Shown here one piece after another: positions 7,625-14,857 of a DNA stretch of 35,681 nucleotides. Origin of the DNA: an uncultured Clostridium sp. (lineage in GTDB: Bacteria > Bacillota > Clostridia > TANB77 > CAG-508); the NCBI GenBank assembly GCA_945865665.1, contig CAMBEE010000016.1, forward strand, positions 1 to 35,681, given 5' to 3'. The first letter of the stretch is position 1, and each line of letters begins with the position of its first letter. Below the pieces are notes generated by a model. It had not been told where the DNA came from. It saw nothing but the letters and a program-made list of their open reading frames with translations, and searched no databases. Made by a program: the position numbers and the translations under genes.

Positions 7625-7696
7625 ACGGAAAAGCCAAAGATTTGTCTGTTAAAATTTTGGATAGTAATTAACGGAAAAGTCCAAGATTTGTCTGTC
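7625..7696 (+). repeat. Two-unit direct repeat in the prfA leader
   Basis: Two 26-base units at 7625-7650 and 7671-7696 share ACGGAAAAG, then CCAA, then AGATTTGTCTGT, with one shifted base. The 20-base spacer contains TTTTGGATAGTAATTAA. Similar words (GACAGACAAA and TTTTGGATGGTGATAAA) recur at 12914-12954, upstream of the coat protein genes. Confidence 0.7.
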
Positions 7697-7733
7697 GATG
7701 AACAGAGTGAAACACAGTGAAGGGAGAATATTT

Positions 7734-8795
7734 ATGTTTGAAAAATTGGAAGCGGTAGAAAAAAGATATGAAGAATTAACAAAAATGATTAGTGACCCAG
7801 AAGTAATATCAAACCAATCAGAATGGCAAAAATTAATGAAAGAACATGCAAGTATAGAAGATATAGTTTTAAAATTTAGAGAATACAAAAAAGCAAAGCA
7901 AGCAATGGATGAAGCAAAAGAAATGATGGAAGACAAAGAATTAAAAGAATTAGCAGAAATGGAATACTATGATAATAAAGAAAAATTACCAAAATTAGAA
8001 GAAGAATTAAAATTCTTATTAATTCCAAAAGATCCAGACGATGATAAAAACATCATTTGTGAAATAAGAGCAGGAGCTGGTGGAGAAGAAGCAGCATTAT
8101 TTGCTGGAACATTATTTAGAATGTACACAATGTATGCAGAAAGAAAACACTGGAAAATGGAAGTTTTAAATGAAAACGAAACAGGACTTGGTGGCTATAA
8201 AGAAATAACATTTATGGTTACTGGAAAAGGTGTTTATAGTAGACTTAAATTTGAAAGTGGAGTTCACAGAGTACAAAGAGTTCCAGATACAGAAAGCAGT
8301 GGTAGAATTCATACATCAACTGCAACTGTTGCAGTACTCCCAGTTGTTGAAGATGTTGAAATTGAAATAAACCCAGCAGACATTAAAATGGAAGTTTTCC
8401 GTTCTTCAGGTGCTGGTGGACAACATATAAACAAAACATCATCTGCAGTAAGACTTATACATGAACCAACAGGTATCGTTGTTGAGTGTCAAACTGAAAG
8501 ATCTCAATTCCAAAATAGGGATAATGCTATGAGAATGCTTAGAACTAAACTATATGAGATGGAAAAACAAAAACAAGATAGTGAGATTTCTAGTGCTAGA
8601 AAATCTCAAGTTGGTTCTGGTGATAGAAGTGAGAAAATTAGAACTTATAATTATCCTCAAGGAAGAATTACAGACCATAGAATTGGTATGAGCATTTATC
8701 AAATGGAAAATTTCTTGAATGGTGATATTGATGAAATGGTTGATAATCTAATTGCTGCAGATAGAGCAGAAAGATTAAAAGGTGAAGATGAATAA
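7734..8795 (+). CDS. prfA: Peptide chain release factor 1
   Basis: Class I release factor that recognises UAA and UAG stop codons and triggers peptidyl-tRNA hydrolysis on the ribosome. The 353-residue protein is full length for RF1. The catalytic GGQ is at 228-230 within [17 protein letters not shown], and the stop-codon-reading P-x-T motif is PDT at 184-186 ([14 protein letters not shown]). This is the RF1 rather than RF2 (SPF) signature. The ATG at 7734 is chosen over an in-frame ATG at 7698 because GAAGGGAG lies just upstream and [15 protein letters not shown] matches the usual RF1 N-terminus. The usual neighbour prmC is absent. A terminator follows directly, so it appears to be a single-gene unit. 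Confidence 0.95.
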   Translation: MFEKLEAVEKRYEELTKMISDPEVISNQSEWQKLMKEHASIEDIVLKFREYKKAKQAMDEAKEMMEDKELKELAEMEYYDNKEKLPKLEEELKFLLIPKDPDDDKNIICEIRAGAGGEEAALFAGTLFRMYTMYAERKHWKMEVLNENETGLGGYKEITFMVTGKGVYSRLKFESGVHRVQRVPDTESSGRIHTSTATVAVLPVVEDVEIEINPADIKMEVFRSSGAGGQHINKTSSAVRLIHEPTGIVVECQTERSQFQNRDNAMRMLRTKLYEMEKQKQDSEISSARKSQVGSGDRSEKIRTYNYPQGRITDHRIGMSIYQMENFLNGDIDEMVDNLIAADRAERLKGEDE

Positions 8796-8803
8796 TAGAA
8801 AAT

Positions 8804-8850
8804 AAAAAGTCAATAAATATTGTGTATAAACAGTATTTATTGGCTTTTTT
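8804..8850 (+). terminator. Intrinsic terminator of prfA
   Basis: Arms AGTCAATAAATA (about 8808-8819) and TATTTATTGGCT (about 8834-8845) pair around a 14-base loop, followed by a T-run. Confidence 0.85.
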
Positions 8851-8871
8851 GATTGAATTGTAATTTTTAAA

Positions 8872-9111
8872 TTGGATGTTGCAGAGATTAATGCTTTAAA
8901 TATGCATGCAATGACGATGGAAGAATGGGTAAAAGAACTAGATGGATTTTTAACTATGACCCATAAAGATATATTAGAAGGAGCAGGAACAATATCTCAT
9001 GAAAAAGCATTGGAGAAGGCACATGAAGAATATGATAAATATATGAAAAATCATTTGACTCAAGCAGAAAAGGATTACTTAGAAATAATGGGAGAAGATA
9101 TTACAAATTGA
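8872..9111 (+). pseudogene. C-terminal remnant of a RhuM-like (virulence RhuM family) gene
   Basis: The 79-residue ORF resembles only the C-terminal end of RhuM-family proteins, which are normally above 300 residues. The recognisable blocks are MTMEEWVKELDGFLTMT and AGTISHEKALEKAHEEYDKY, then LTQAEKDYLE. The N-terminal domain is missing because prfA and its terminator lie immediately upstream. The reading frame begins at a TTG with no ribosome binding site, and internal ATGs also lack one, so expression is doubtful. RhuM-type genes are commonly found on mobile or accessory DNA, so this is probably the scar of an insertion followed by deletion. Recognition is from memory of the family and should be verified. 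Confidence 0.6.
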
Positions 9112-9273
9112 AATAAAAGAAGAATTAGATAAAAATTCAACTTGTCAAAATTTTCTACAAGTTCGAAAAAAAGTAATAGAAATTCGTATGAGTGATTATA
9201 TAAGAAATTTCTAATCATAAAACAACAAATAAAACATATAAATCTAGTAATATTGTAAAAAGGGGAAATTGCT

Positions 9274-10017
9274 GTGAACGAAATCTTGAAAACAACATTA
9301 CTAGGTTTATTTTTTGGCACATTTGGAACAACAATAGGAGGAATACTAGGAATAGTAATCAAAAAAAATTCAAACAAATTTTTAAGTTTTATATTATCTT
9401 TTGCATCAGGCCTAATGATGTCAGTAATATGCTTTGACTTAATACCAGAATCCTTAGGGATTAGTAACATATACGGAGTAGTATTTGGGGTATTAATAGG
9501 AATAATATCAATGATATTTTGTGATGTAATAGTTCAAAAAAAGTTCAATAAAAAGCAACAAAAATATGCGGAAAGTAATGATTTATTAAAAACAGGAATC
9601 ATTGTATCAATAGGGTTAGCAATACACAATTTTCCAGAAGGATTAGCAATTGGCTCAGGTTTTGAAGCATCAATGCGTTTGGGACTTGGTTTAGCAATTG
9701 CAATATGTTTACATGATATACCAGAAGGAATATCAATGGCAGTGCCTATGAAAAATGGAGGAATGTCAAAAGCAAAAGTTATTTTTTATGTAATATTATC
9801 AGGTGTTACAACAGGGGTTGGTGCATTTTTTGGAGCAATCGTTGGGTCAATTTCTCAAAGTGTAATTGCGATTTGCCTAAGTTTTGCGGCCGGTGCAATG
9901 TTGTATATTGTTTCTGGTGAATTAATACCTGAATCAAATAAATTATATAAAGGTAGAATGTCTGCTGTTGGTAATATGATAGGGTTTATAATTGGAATTT
10001 TTGCAACGCAGTTGTGA
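9274..10017 (+). CDS. zupT: ZIP-family divalent metal (zinc) transporter
   Basis: Membrane importer of zinc and possibly other divalent metals. The 247-residue protein is hydrophobic throughout, with about eight membrane segments. It carries the two ZIP metal-site signatures HNFPEGLAIG (about residues 117-126) and HDIPEGISMA (about 151-160). A variable Lys/Gln-rich loop between segments 3 and 4 (QKKFNKKQQKYAES) is typical of the family. The start is GTG, supported by AAGGGG about eight bases upstream. The gene has no obvious operon partner: a RhuM remnant lies upstream and a probable toxin-antitoxin locus downstream. Zur or other metal control sites were not recognised. Confidence 0.88.
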   Translation: MNEILKTTLLGLFFGTFGTTIGGILGIVIKKNSNKFLSFILSFASGLMMSVICFDLIPESLGISNIYGVVFGVLIGIISMIFCDVIVQKKFNKKQQKYAESNDLLKTGIIVSIGLAIHNFPEGLAIGSGFEASMRLGLGLAIAICLHDIPEGISMAVPMKNGGMSKAKVIFYVILSGVTTGVGAFFGAIVGSISQSVIAICLSFAAGAMLYIVSGELIPESNKLYKGRMSAVGNMIGFIIGIFATQL

Positions 10018-10093
10018 AAAATGGGGCAAATAATAGCCTTGTTTTTTACATTTTAAATGGCGAAAAAATGTTTGAAAAATATTCTAAATTCTA

Positions 10094-10122
10094 TTGACTT
10101 TTGATGCTTAAAATTATATAAT
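10094..10122 (+). promoter_or_regulatory. Near-consensus promoter of a tiny transcript (toxin mRNA)
   Basis: TTGACT (10094-10099), exactly 17 bases, then a perfect TATAAT (10117-10122). Transcription would start near 10130 and run about 120 bases to the hairpin at 10211-10250. Confidence 0.75.
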
Positions 10123-10149
10123 TGGACAGGAAATAAGAGAGAGCGGAAT

Positions 10150-10206
10150 GTGGGTGCCACTTATTTTGCCTTAATTATAGCAATAGTTGTAATTATAAGC
10201 AAATAA
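10150..10206 (+). CDS. Candidate type I toxin: tiny hydrophobic peptide
   Basis: An 18-residue ORF from GTG at 10150 encodes a short N-terminus, one hydrophobic stretch (YFALIIAIVVIIS) and a C-terminal Lys. This is the layout of membrane-acting type I toxins such as the Fst/TxpA and holin-like toxin groups. It has its own strong promoter 28 bases upstream and a terminator 5 bases after the stop, and an antisense RNA promoter faces it. An overlapping ATG at 10148 opens another frame, MWVPLILP and stop. One additional base near 10166 would join the two frames into an MWVPLILALIIAIVVIISK-like peptide, so the copy may be frameshifted. The peptide itself is shorter than most known toxins. Confidence 0.45.
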   Translation: MGATYFALIIAIVVIISK

Positions 10207-10294
10207 AATAAAAACACATCTCTGCTTGACCAGTGGACGATGTGTTTTTACATATAAAAATCGGCAACCACATTTTGTGGCTCTTTTATTTTCT
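10205..10294 (-). ncRNA. Candidate antisense antitoxin RNA
   Basis: A consensus minus-strand promoter at 10301-10329 would start an RNA near 10294. It would run through a small hairpin (CCACA and TGTGG around 10268-10280) and end at the shared hairpin 10211-10248, followed on this strand by TTTTTATTTT. The roughly 90-base RNA would overlap the 3' end of the toxin mRNA, a convergent tail-to-tail arrangement like txpA/ratA of Bacillus subtilis. Confidence 0.55.
10211..10250. terminator. Bidirectional terminator shared by toxin mRNA and antisense RNA
   Basis: AAAACACATC (10211-10220) pairs perfectly with GATGTGTTTT (10239-10248). A T-run follows on both strands. The 18-base loop contains TTGACCAGTGG, which could be a pairing region between the two RNAs. 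Confidence 0.8.
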
Positions 10295-10300
10295 AAAATT

Positions 10301-10329
10301 ATTATAATACAAAAAGTTTATAATGTCAA
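10301..10329 (-). promoter_or_regulatory. Perfect consensus promoter of the antisense RNA
   Basis: On the minus strand TTGACA (10329-10324), exactly 17 bases, then TATAAT (10306-10301). It points away from pcrA and toward the toxin ORF. Plus-strand TATAAT hexamers at 10303-10308 and 10319-10324 may belong to an overlapping pcrA promoter, but no good -35 was found for them. Confidence 0.75.
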
Positions 10330-10356
10330 TTATTTTTGGAAAGTAGGAAAGTAAAA

Positions 10357-12675
10357 ATGCAAGATATATTAAAAGGATTAAATGACAAACAATACGAAGC
10401 GGTAGTAAATACAGAAGGTCCATGCTTAGTAATAGCTGGAGCAGGAAGTGGAAAAACAAAAGTATTAACACATAAAATTGCATACTTAATAGGAGAAAAA
10501 CAAGTAAAACCATGGAATATATTAGCAATTACATTCACAAATAAGGCTGCAAACGAAATGAAAGAAAGAATCGGGAATTTAGTAGGAGAAGTTGCGGCTG
10601 ACATATGGATGGGAACATTTCACTCAATATGTGTGCGTATTTTAAGAAGATTTATAGATAGAATAGGTTTTGATTCTTCATTTATAATTTTTGATACATC
10701 TGACCAAAGAACATTAGTAAAGGCATGTATTAAAAGTATAGGTTTAGATGATAAAATGTTTACTGACAGAAGTGTTTTATCAGAAATAAGCAATGCAAAA
10801 AATGAAATGTTAGAACCAGACCAATATACAGTAAGAGCGAATGGAGACTTTAGAAAAGAAAAAATTGCACTAGTATATGAAATGTATCAAAAACGTTTAA
10901 AAGAAAATAATGCAATAGACTTTGATGATATCATAAATTATACAATTAAAATATTAATGGAAAATCCTGATATTTTAGAATATTATTCAGATAAATTTCA
11001 TTATGTATTAGTAGACGAATATCAAGATACAAACAAGGCTCAATTTACATTGGTAACAATGCTTGCATCTAAAAATGAAAACATAACAGTTGTTGGAGAT
11101 AATGACCAAGGAATATATAGTTTTAGAGGTGCTGATATTTCAAACATTTTAAATTTTGAAAGAGATTTCCCAGGAACAAAAATAATCAAATTGGAGCAAA
11201 ATTATAGATGTACAGGAAATATTTTAAAAGCAGCAAATGCAGTAATTAAAAATAATGAAGTCACATACAAAAAGGAATTGTGGACAGAAAATGAAGTTGG
11301 AAATTTACCTGCAGTATATTCTGCTAAAAATGAATATGATGAAGGAACATATATTGCACAACAAATTGAACATTTGAGAAGAGAAGAATATTACAAATAT
11401 TCAGACTTTGCAATTTTATATAGAATGAATACTCAATCAAGAGCAATAGAGGAAATTTTAAGAAGAGAGAGCATTCCATATAAAATTATAGGTGGTCTTA
11501 AATTCTATGAAAGAAAAGAAATTAAAGACATAATTTCATACTTAAGATTAATACAAAATCCATCAGACAACTTGAGCTTGAAGAGAATAATTAATGAACC
11601 TAAAAGAGGAATTGGAAAAACAAGTTTAGATAAAATAGAAGAGTTATCAATTAATAGTGGAGTTCCAATGTATGAAATTATTAAAAATGCGGAACAATAT
11701 GGATTAAATAGAGTATTTTTAAATTCAAGAGAATTTGTAAATGCAATAGAAGAATTGAGAGCAAAAAAAGATGATATAAAAATATCTGATTTAATAAAAG
11801 AAACACTTAAAAAATCAGGATATACACAGGCTTTGGAAAATGAAAATACAATAGAAGCTGAAAATAGAATAGAAAACTTAGATGAGTTCTTAACTGTTGC
11901 AATAGAATTTGAGGACGAATCTGCAGATAATAAATTAAGTGATTTCTTAGAGGGAATAACATTATCAAGTGATATTGATAATATGGAAGAGGCAGAAGAA
12001 ACTGTAACACTTATGACATTACATAGTGCAAAAGGACTTGAGTTTCCAGTAGTATTTTTGGTAGGAATGGAAGAAGGAATATTCCCAGGTTATAAATCTA
12101 TCGGAGAACCAAAAGAACTAGAAGAAGAAAGACGTTTATGCTATGTAGGAATTACAAGAGCAAAAGAGCATTTATTCTTAACATGTAGTAAACAACGTAC
12201 AATATTCGGTTCAACAAGTTGTAACCAAGTATCAAGATTTTTAAGAGAAATACCAAGTGATTTATTAGACGGATATGATGATGCTTTAGGTGAAAAACAA
12301 GAAAGTAATAGTAATATTTTTGGAGATTCAAAATATAGTTGGACATATGGAAGCAAAGACAATGGAAATATTAAAACATATAAAATCGATAAAAATGAAC
12401 CAAAAGTTGCAGCTGCAAGTAGTAGCACAAATAGTAATGGATTTATGTTTAGAACAGCAGAAAGCTTCTTAAATAATTTAACAAAAAAATCATCAGGAGC
12501 AAATGTTGATTTATCTCAATATAAAGCAGGAGTTAGAATTTATCACAAAAAATTTGGCGAAGGTGTTATTAGTAATGTTGAGCCAGAGGGTGACGATTTA
12601 AAAGTTGATATTCAATTTGATAAAGTTGGACATAAACGTTTAATGGCAAAATTTGCTAATTTAGAAATAATTTAA
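10357..12675 (+). CDS. pcrA: ATP-dependent DNA helicase PcrA (UvrD/Rep family)
   Basis: Superfamily 1A 3'-5' helicase of DNA repair and rolling-circle replication. It is essential in several Gram-positive bacteria. The 772-residue protein contains all helicase motifs: Q motif GLNDKQYEAV, P-loop AGAGSGKT at 27-34, motif Ia TFTNKAANEM, Walker B DEYQDTNKAQ, motif III GDNDQGIYSFRGAD, motif V TLMTLHSAKGLEFP, and motif VI RRLCYVGITRAKEHL. The C-terminal end has the Tudor-like module GVRIYHKKFGEG to KFANLEII, typical of PcrA. The ATG at 10357 follows AGGAAAG and is preferred to the upstream in-frame TTG at 10336, which lacks a site. The ligase gene ligA, often adjacent, is not here. A strong terminator makes this a single-gene unit. 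Confidence 0.95.
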   Translation: MQDILKGLNDKQYEAVVNTEGPCLVIAGAGSGKTKVLTHKIAYLIGEKQVKPWNILAITFTNKAANEMKERIGNLVGEVAADIWMGTFHSICVRILRRFIDRIGFDSSFIIFDTSDQRTLVKACIKSIGLDDKMFTDRSVLSEISNAKNEMLEPDQYTVRANGDFRKEKIALVYEMYQKRLKENNAIDFDDIINYTIKILMENPDILEYYSDKFHYVLVDEYQDTNKAQFTLVTMLASKNENITVVGDNDQGIYSFRGADISNILNFERDFPGTKIIKLEQNYRCTGNILKAANAVIKNNEVTYKKELWTENEVGNLPAVYSAKNEYDEGTYIAQQIEHLRREEYYKYSDFAILYRMNTQSRAIEEILRRESIPYKIIGGLKFYERKEIKDIISYLRLIQNPSDNLSLKRIINEPKRGIGKTSLDKIEELSINSGVPMYEIIKNAEQYGLNRVFLNSREFVNAIEELRAKKDDIKISDLIKETLKKSGYTQALENENTIEAENRIENLDEFLTVAIEFEDESADNKLSDFLEGITLSSDIDNMEEAEETVTLMTLHSAKGLEFPVVFLVGMEEGIFPGYKSIGEPKELEEERRLCYVGITRAKEHLFLTCSKQRTIFGSTSCNQVSRFLREIPSDLLDGYDDALGEKQESNSNIFGDSKYSWTYGSKDNGNIKTYKIDKNEPKVAAASSSTNSNGFMFRTAESFLNNLTKKSSGANVDLSQYKAGVRIYHKKFGEGVISNVEPEGDDLKVDIQFDKVGHKRLMAKFANLEII

Positions 12676-12721
12676 AAAATTCGGGATTGGGGGACAGGTC
12701 TTCAATCCCGAAATTTTTTTA
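12675..12721 (+). terminator. Strong intrinsic terminator of pcrA
   Basis: An approximately 14-base stem, ATTCGGGATTG with CAATCCCGAAAT, is flanked by A and T runs. The loop GGGGACAGGTCTT resembles the word in the hairpin at 5489-5534. Confidence 0.9.
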
Positions 12722-12729
12722 TATTCTAG

Positions 12730-12756
12730 GAAAGTTATCATAGTATGATAACTTTC
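12730..12756. repeat. Perfect 27-base palindrome
   Basis: GAAAGTTATCATA (12730-12742) and TATGATAACTTTC (12744-12756) are exact inverted repeats around a single central G. There is no gene here. The symmetry without a loop suits an operator or protein-binding site better than an RNA hairpin. Confidence 0.75.
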
Positions 12757-12773
12757 TGTAGAAGATAAATATG

Positions 12774-12832
12774 GCAGAAATTAGATTTTGTAGCAGTTTG
12801 CACTGCATACAAAATCTTAATTCTGGTTTTTT
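12774..12832 (+). terminator. Very strong hairpin with T-run (terminator of an unseen small RNA, or second barrier)
   Basis: The arms at 12775-12796 (CAGAA to TAGCAG) and 12803-12825 (CTGCAT to TTCTG) are about 22 bases long and nearly perfectly complementary around a 6-base loop, followed by six T. It stands about 50 bases after the pcrA terminator, which implies that something starts between them. No -35/-10 pair is clear. Nothing else recognisable lies in the rest of the 12676-12982 gap. Confidence 0.65.
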
Positions 12833-12982
12833 GGCTAAATTAAGAATAAAATTTTTAAAATTGCAAATGATAAATAAAGAATAACGCTTATATGCAATAT
12901 TATTACAATGTTTGACAGACAAAATTTTAAAAAATTTTGGATGGTGATAAATGTGGCAAAGCGTAAAGAAAGGATGATAAAA

Positions 12983-13171
12983 ATGGCAGATTTAAATCAA
13001 ATGGAATTACAAAATTTAAGACATTTTATAGGAGCACATGAGACAATATATCAAAAATTAAACACATATTCAGCACAAGCAGTTGATCCACAAATTAAAC
13101 AATTATTTACAAAATCAGCTCAAGATGCTTTAAATACAAAACAAAAATTAATGTCTTTTTTAAATAATTAG
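12983..13171 (+). CDS. Small CotF-like spore coat protein
   Basis: A 62-residue helical protein beginning MADLNQMELQNLRHFIGAHE, similar to the short coat proteins found in clostridial genomes beside CotF-type genes. They are expected to assemble into the outer protein layer of the spore. His-Glu and Tyr-Gln residues in HFIGAHETIYQKLNTY and the segment DPQIKQLFTKSAQDAL recall half of a ferritin-like CotF helical bundle. The ATG at 12983 follows AAAGGATG and is preferred to an upstream in-frame start at 12908, whose extension is poor. The second coat gene starts 13 bases later, so they form an operon. Sporulation-sigma promoter elements could not be assigned with confidence. Confidence 0.72.
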   Translation: MADLNQMELQNLRHFIGAHETIYQKLNTYSAQAVDPQIKQLFTKSAQDALNTKQKLMSFLNN

Positions 13172-13184
13172 GAGGTATAAAAGT

Positions 13185-13430
13185 ATGGATGAAAAAACAA
13201 TGGTAAATGATATTTTGGCTGGAGTTAAATCAGATTTAACAGGATATCAAACAGCTATAACTGAGACCGAAAATATGGGATTAAGACAAGCTTTTCAACA
13301 AATAAGAAATAGTGATGAAAGTTTTCAATATGAACTATTTAAAATAGCACAAGCAAAAGGTTATTATAAACCAGCTCAAAAAGTTTCACAAACAGAAGTT
13401 GAAACAGTAAAAACTGAATTACAACAATAA
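13185..13430 (+). CDS. CotF-family spore coat protein
   Basis: An 81-residue, Gln-rich helical protein (MDEKTMVNDILAGVKSDL, then AFQQIRNSDESFQYELFKIA and AKGYYKPAQKVS) that matches the C-terminal part of the CotF family, including the AKGYYKPA ending. It is a predicted spore coat component with no enzymatic function implied. AGGAGG lies just upstream of the ATG. It follows the preceding small coat gene by 13 bases. A very long hairpin terminates the unit. The pair may represent a split or two-subunit form of the longer CotF fold, which is inference. Confidence 0.8.
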   Translation: MDEKTMVNDILAGVKSDLTGYQTAITETENMGLRQAFQQIRNSDESFQYELFKIAQAKGYYKPAQKVSQTEVETVKTELQQ

Positions 13431-13452
13431 ATAACTTTGAAATTATTTGAAC

Positions 13453-13530
13453 AGTTTTATACAATATATTAATTTGATATATCAAGTTTTATATCAATTA
13501 ATATATCTGTATAAAACTTTTCTTTTTGTT
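13453..13530 (+). terminator. Long hairpin terminator after the coat gene pair
   Basis: Outer arms AGTTTTATACA and TGTATAAAACT enclose inner arms around ATATATTAATTTGATATA and TATATCAATTAATATAT, making a stem near 28 bases, followed by TTTTCTTTTT. From 13531 to the next promoter I see only A-rich sequence with no gene. Confidence 0.85.
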
Positions 13531-13670
13531 AAAAACAATAAACACAAATGATTTTTATTTTGGAAATGGATAATCATAATTCTAAATTTAGATTTGTTAA
13601 AAAAGATAAAAAATACGAGCAAGATACATGAAAATAGAAAAAAACTTACGGAAAAAGACAAAAAAGGGTA

Positions 13671-13699
13671 TTGCAAAAAAGGAAAAAAGAGTATAAAAT
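13671..13699 (+). promoter_or_regulatory. Possible promoter of the M23 peptidase gene
   Basis: TTGCAA (13671-13676), 17 bases, TAAAAT (13694-13699), ending 30 bases before the ATG. Two further A/T-rich -10-like words follow, so an alternative sigma factor is possible. Confidence 0.35.
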
Positions 13700-13728
13700 T
13701 ATGACATAATATTATGAGGAGAGTTGTA

Positions 13729-14754
13729 ATGTTTAAAAAAGTATTAATACATACACGAAGAACAATGAAATTAATAATTCTGATATCAATATCTATTTTA
13801 GCTATTATTGCAGTGATAGCTTCATTTTATAAAATAAGCTATAGTGTAAGTCTTAATGGACAAATGATGGGGTATACAGATAATAAAAGTAAATTGCAAT
13901 CAGAAATAAACAACTATATAGAAAAAGGTGAAGATGAAAATGCTGCATTTGTGCAAGTAGATAGTCTACCAGAATACAAGATATGTTTGCTAAAAAGAAA
14001 TGTTAAATCAAATGATAATGAAATTTTTGATACAATAAAATCTACGGGAATACCATATTACAGATATTACGCTATTTTGGAGAACCAGGAAGAAAAAGTA
14101 TATGTCCCAAATTTTACAGATGCTGAAGAAATAGTAAATCAATTGAAACAAAAAAGTAGTTCAAATATAGATAGTATAACCATTGCGGAGAAATATGATT
14201 CTGAGCTAAAGGTTATGGACAATATTGATGATGCTGTTGCTAGTTTATATGTTGAACCTAAAAATGTAGTCGTTGCATCAAATAAAAATACATCAAAAAC
14301 TTCTAAAAATACTGCAGTAAAGGCAACTGGTTCTGTAAATACAGCAATGACAATTTCAGGAACTAAAGTAGCTTTGGGAATATCTTTAACAAAACCGGTT
14401 TCAGGGATTATATCTTCTAGATTTGGAGCAAGAAGTTCAATTAGAAGCTCAGCTCACACAGGTTTAGACATAGCAACATCAACAGGAACACCAGTAATTG
14501 CTGCTGCATCAGGAACTGTTACATTTGCAGGATGGAAAGGCTCATATGGTAACTTGATGGTAATAACACATAGTAATGGTGTTCAAACATATTATGGACA
14601 TTGCAGCAAACTATATTGTAGTGCAGGACAAACTGTATCACAGGGGCAAACAATAGCAGCGGTTGGTTCTACAGGTAATTCAACAGGGCCACATTTGCAT
14701 TTTGAAATTAGAGTAAGTGGTGTTGCATACAATCCACAAAATTATTTATATTAA
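13729..14754 (+). CDS. Membrane-anchored M23 (LytM-type) peptidoglycan endopeptidase
   Basis: Zinc metallopeptidase expected to cut peptide cross-links of the cell wall from the outer face of the membrane. The 341-residue protein has an N-terminal membrane segment at about residues 14-36 (LIILISISILAIIAVIASF), a charged extracellular region of about 180 residues, a Thr/Ser/Lys linker, and a C-terminal M23 domain. Catalytic motifs are HTGLD (H243, D247) and HLHFE (322-326). It starts at ATG 13729, which GAGGAG supports, rather than an in-frame ATG at 13714. It follows coat protein genes, so a sporulation role like SpoIIQ is conceivable, but the sequence does not decide between that and vegetative wall remodelling. 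Confidence 0.88.
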   Translation: MFKKVLIHTRRTMKLIILISISILAIIAVIASFYKISYSVSLNGQMMGYTDNKSKLQSEINNYIEKGEDENAAFVQVDSLPEYKICLLKRNVKSNDNEIFDTIKSTGIPYYRYYAILENQEEKVYVPNFTDAEEIVNQLKQKSSSNIDSITIAEKYDSELKVMDNIDDAVASLYVEPKNVVVASNKNTSKTSKNTAVKATGSVNTAMTISGTKVALGISLTKPVSGIISSRFGARSSIRSSAHTGLDIATSTGTPVIAAASGTVTFAGWKGSYGNLMVITHSNGVQTYYGHCSKLYCSAGQTVSQGQTIAAVGSTGNSTGPHLHFEIRVSGVAYNPQNYLY

Positions 14755-14790
14755 AAAACGAAAATTTGATATGACAAATTTTCGTGTATA
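14755..14790 (+). terminator. Terminator of the M23 peptidase gene
   Basis: ACGAAAATTTG (14758-14768) and CAAATTTTCGT (14775-14785) are exact inverted repeats around 6 bases. The T-run is weak. Confidence 0.6.
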
Positions 14791-14798
14791 ATTAGAGA

Positions 14799-14857
14799 AA
14801 CGAATGTTAATTAAATATATAATGTTAATAATTATATATATTAATGTTCGTTTTCTT
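14799..14857 (-). terminator. Hairpin at the 3' end of mecA
   Basis: On the minus strand AACGAACATTAATATATA pairs imperfectly with an arm ending AACATTCGTT, followed by TTCTCTAATT. The mecA stop codon lies within the first arm. Confidence 0.45.

Noticed and set aside
7625..7696. CRISPR-like direct repeats
   Set aside because: There are only two units, with no third repeat, no array and no cas genes. This is better described as a simple direct repeat in a leader.
9100..9273. Inverted repeat AACTTGT / ACAAGTT as a terminator
   Set aside because: The stem is only seven bases with no T-run, too weak to call.
12908..12982. N-terminal extension of the first coat protein
   Set aside because: The extra 25 residues lack a ribosome site and do not resemble the family, whereas the ATG at 12983 has one.
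13494..13676. Hydrophobic minus-strand ORF in the gap before the M23 gene
   Set aside because: It is Phe/Leu-rich because it reads A-rich DNA in reverse. It begins without a ribosome site and overlaps the terminator.
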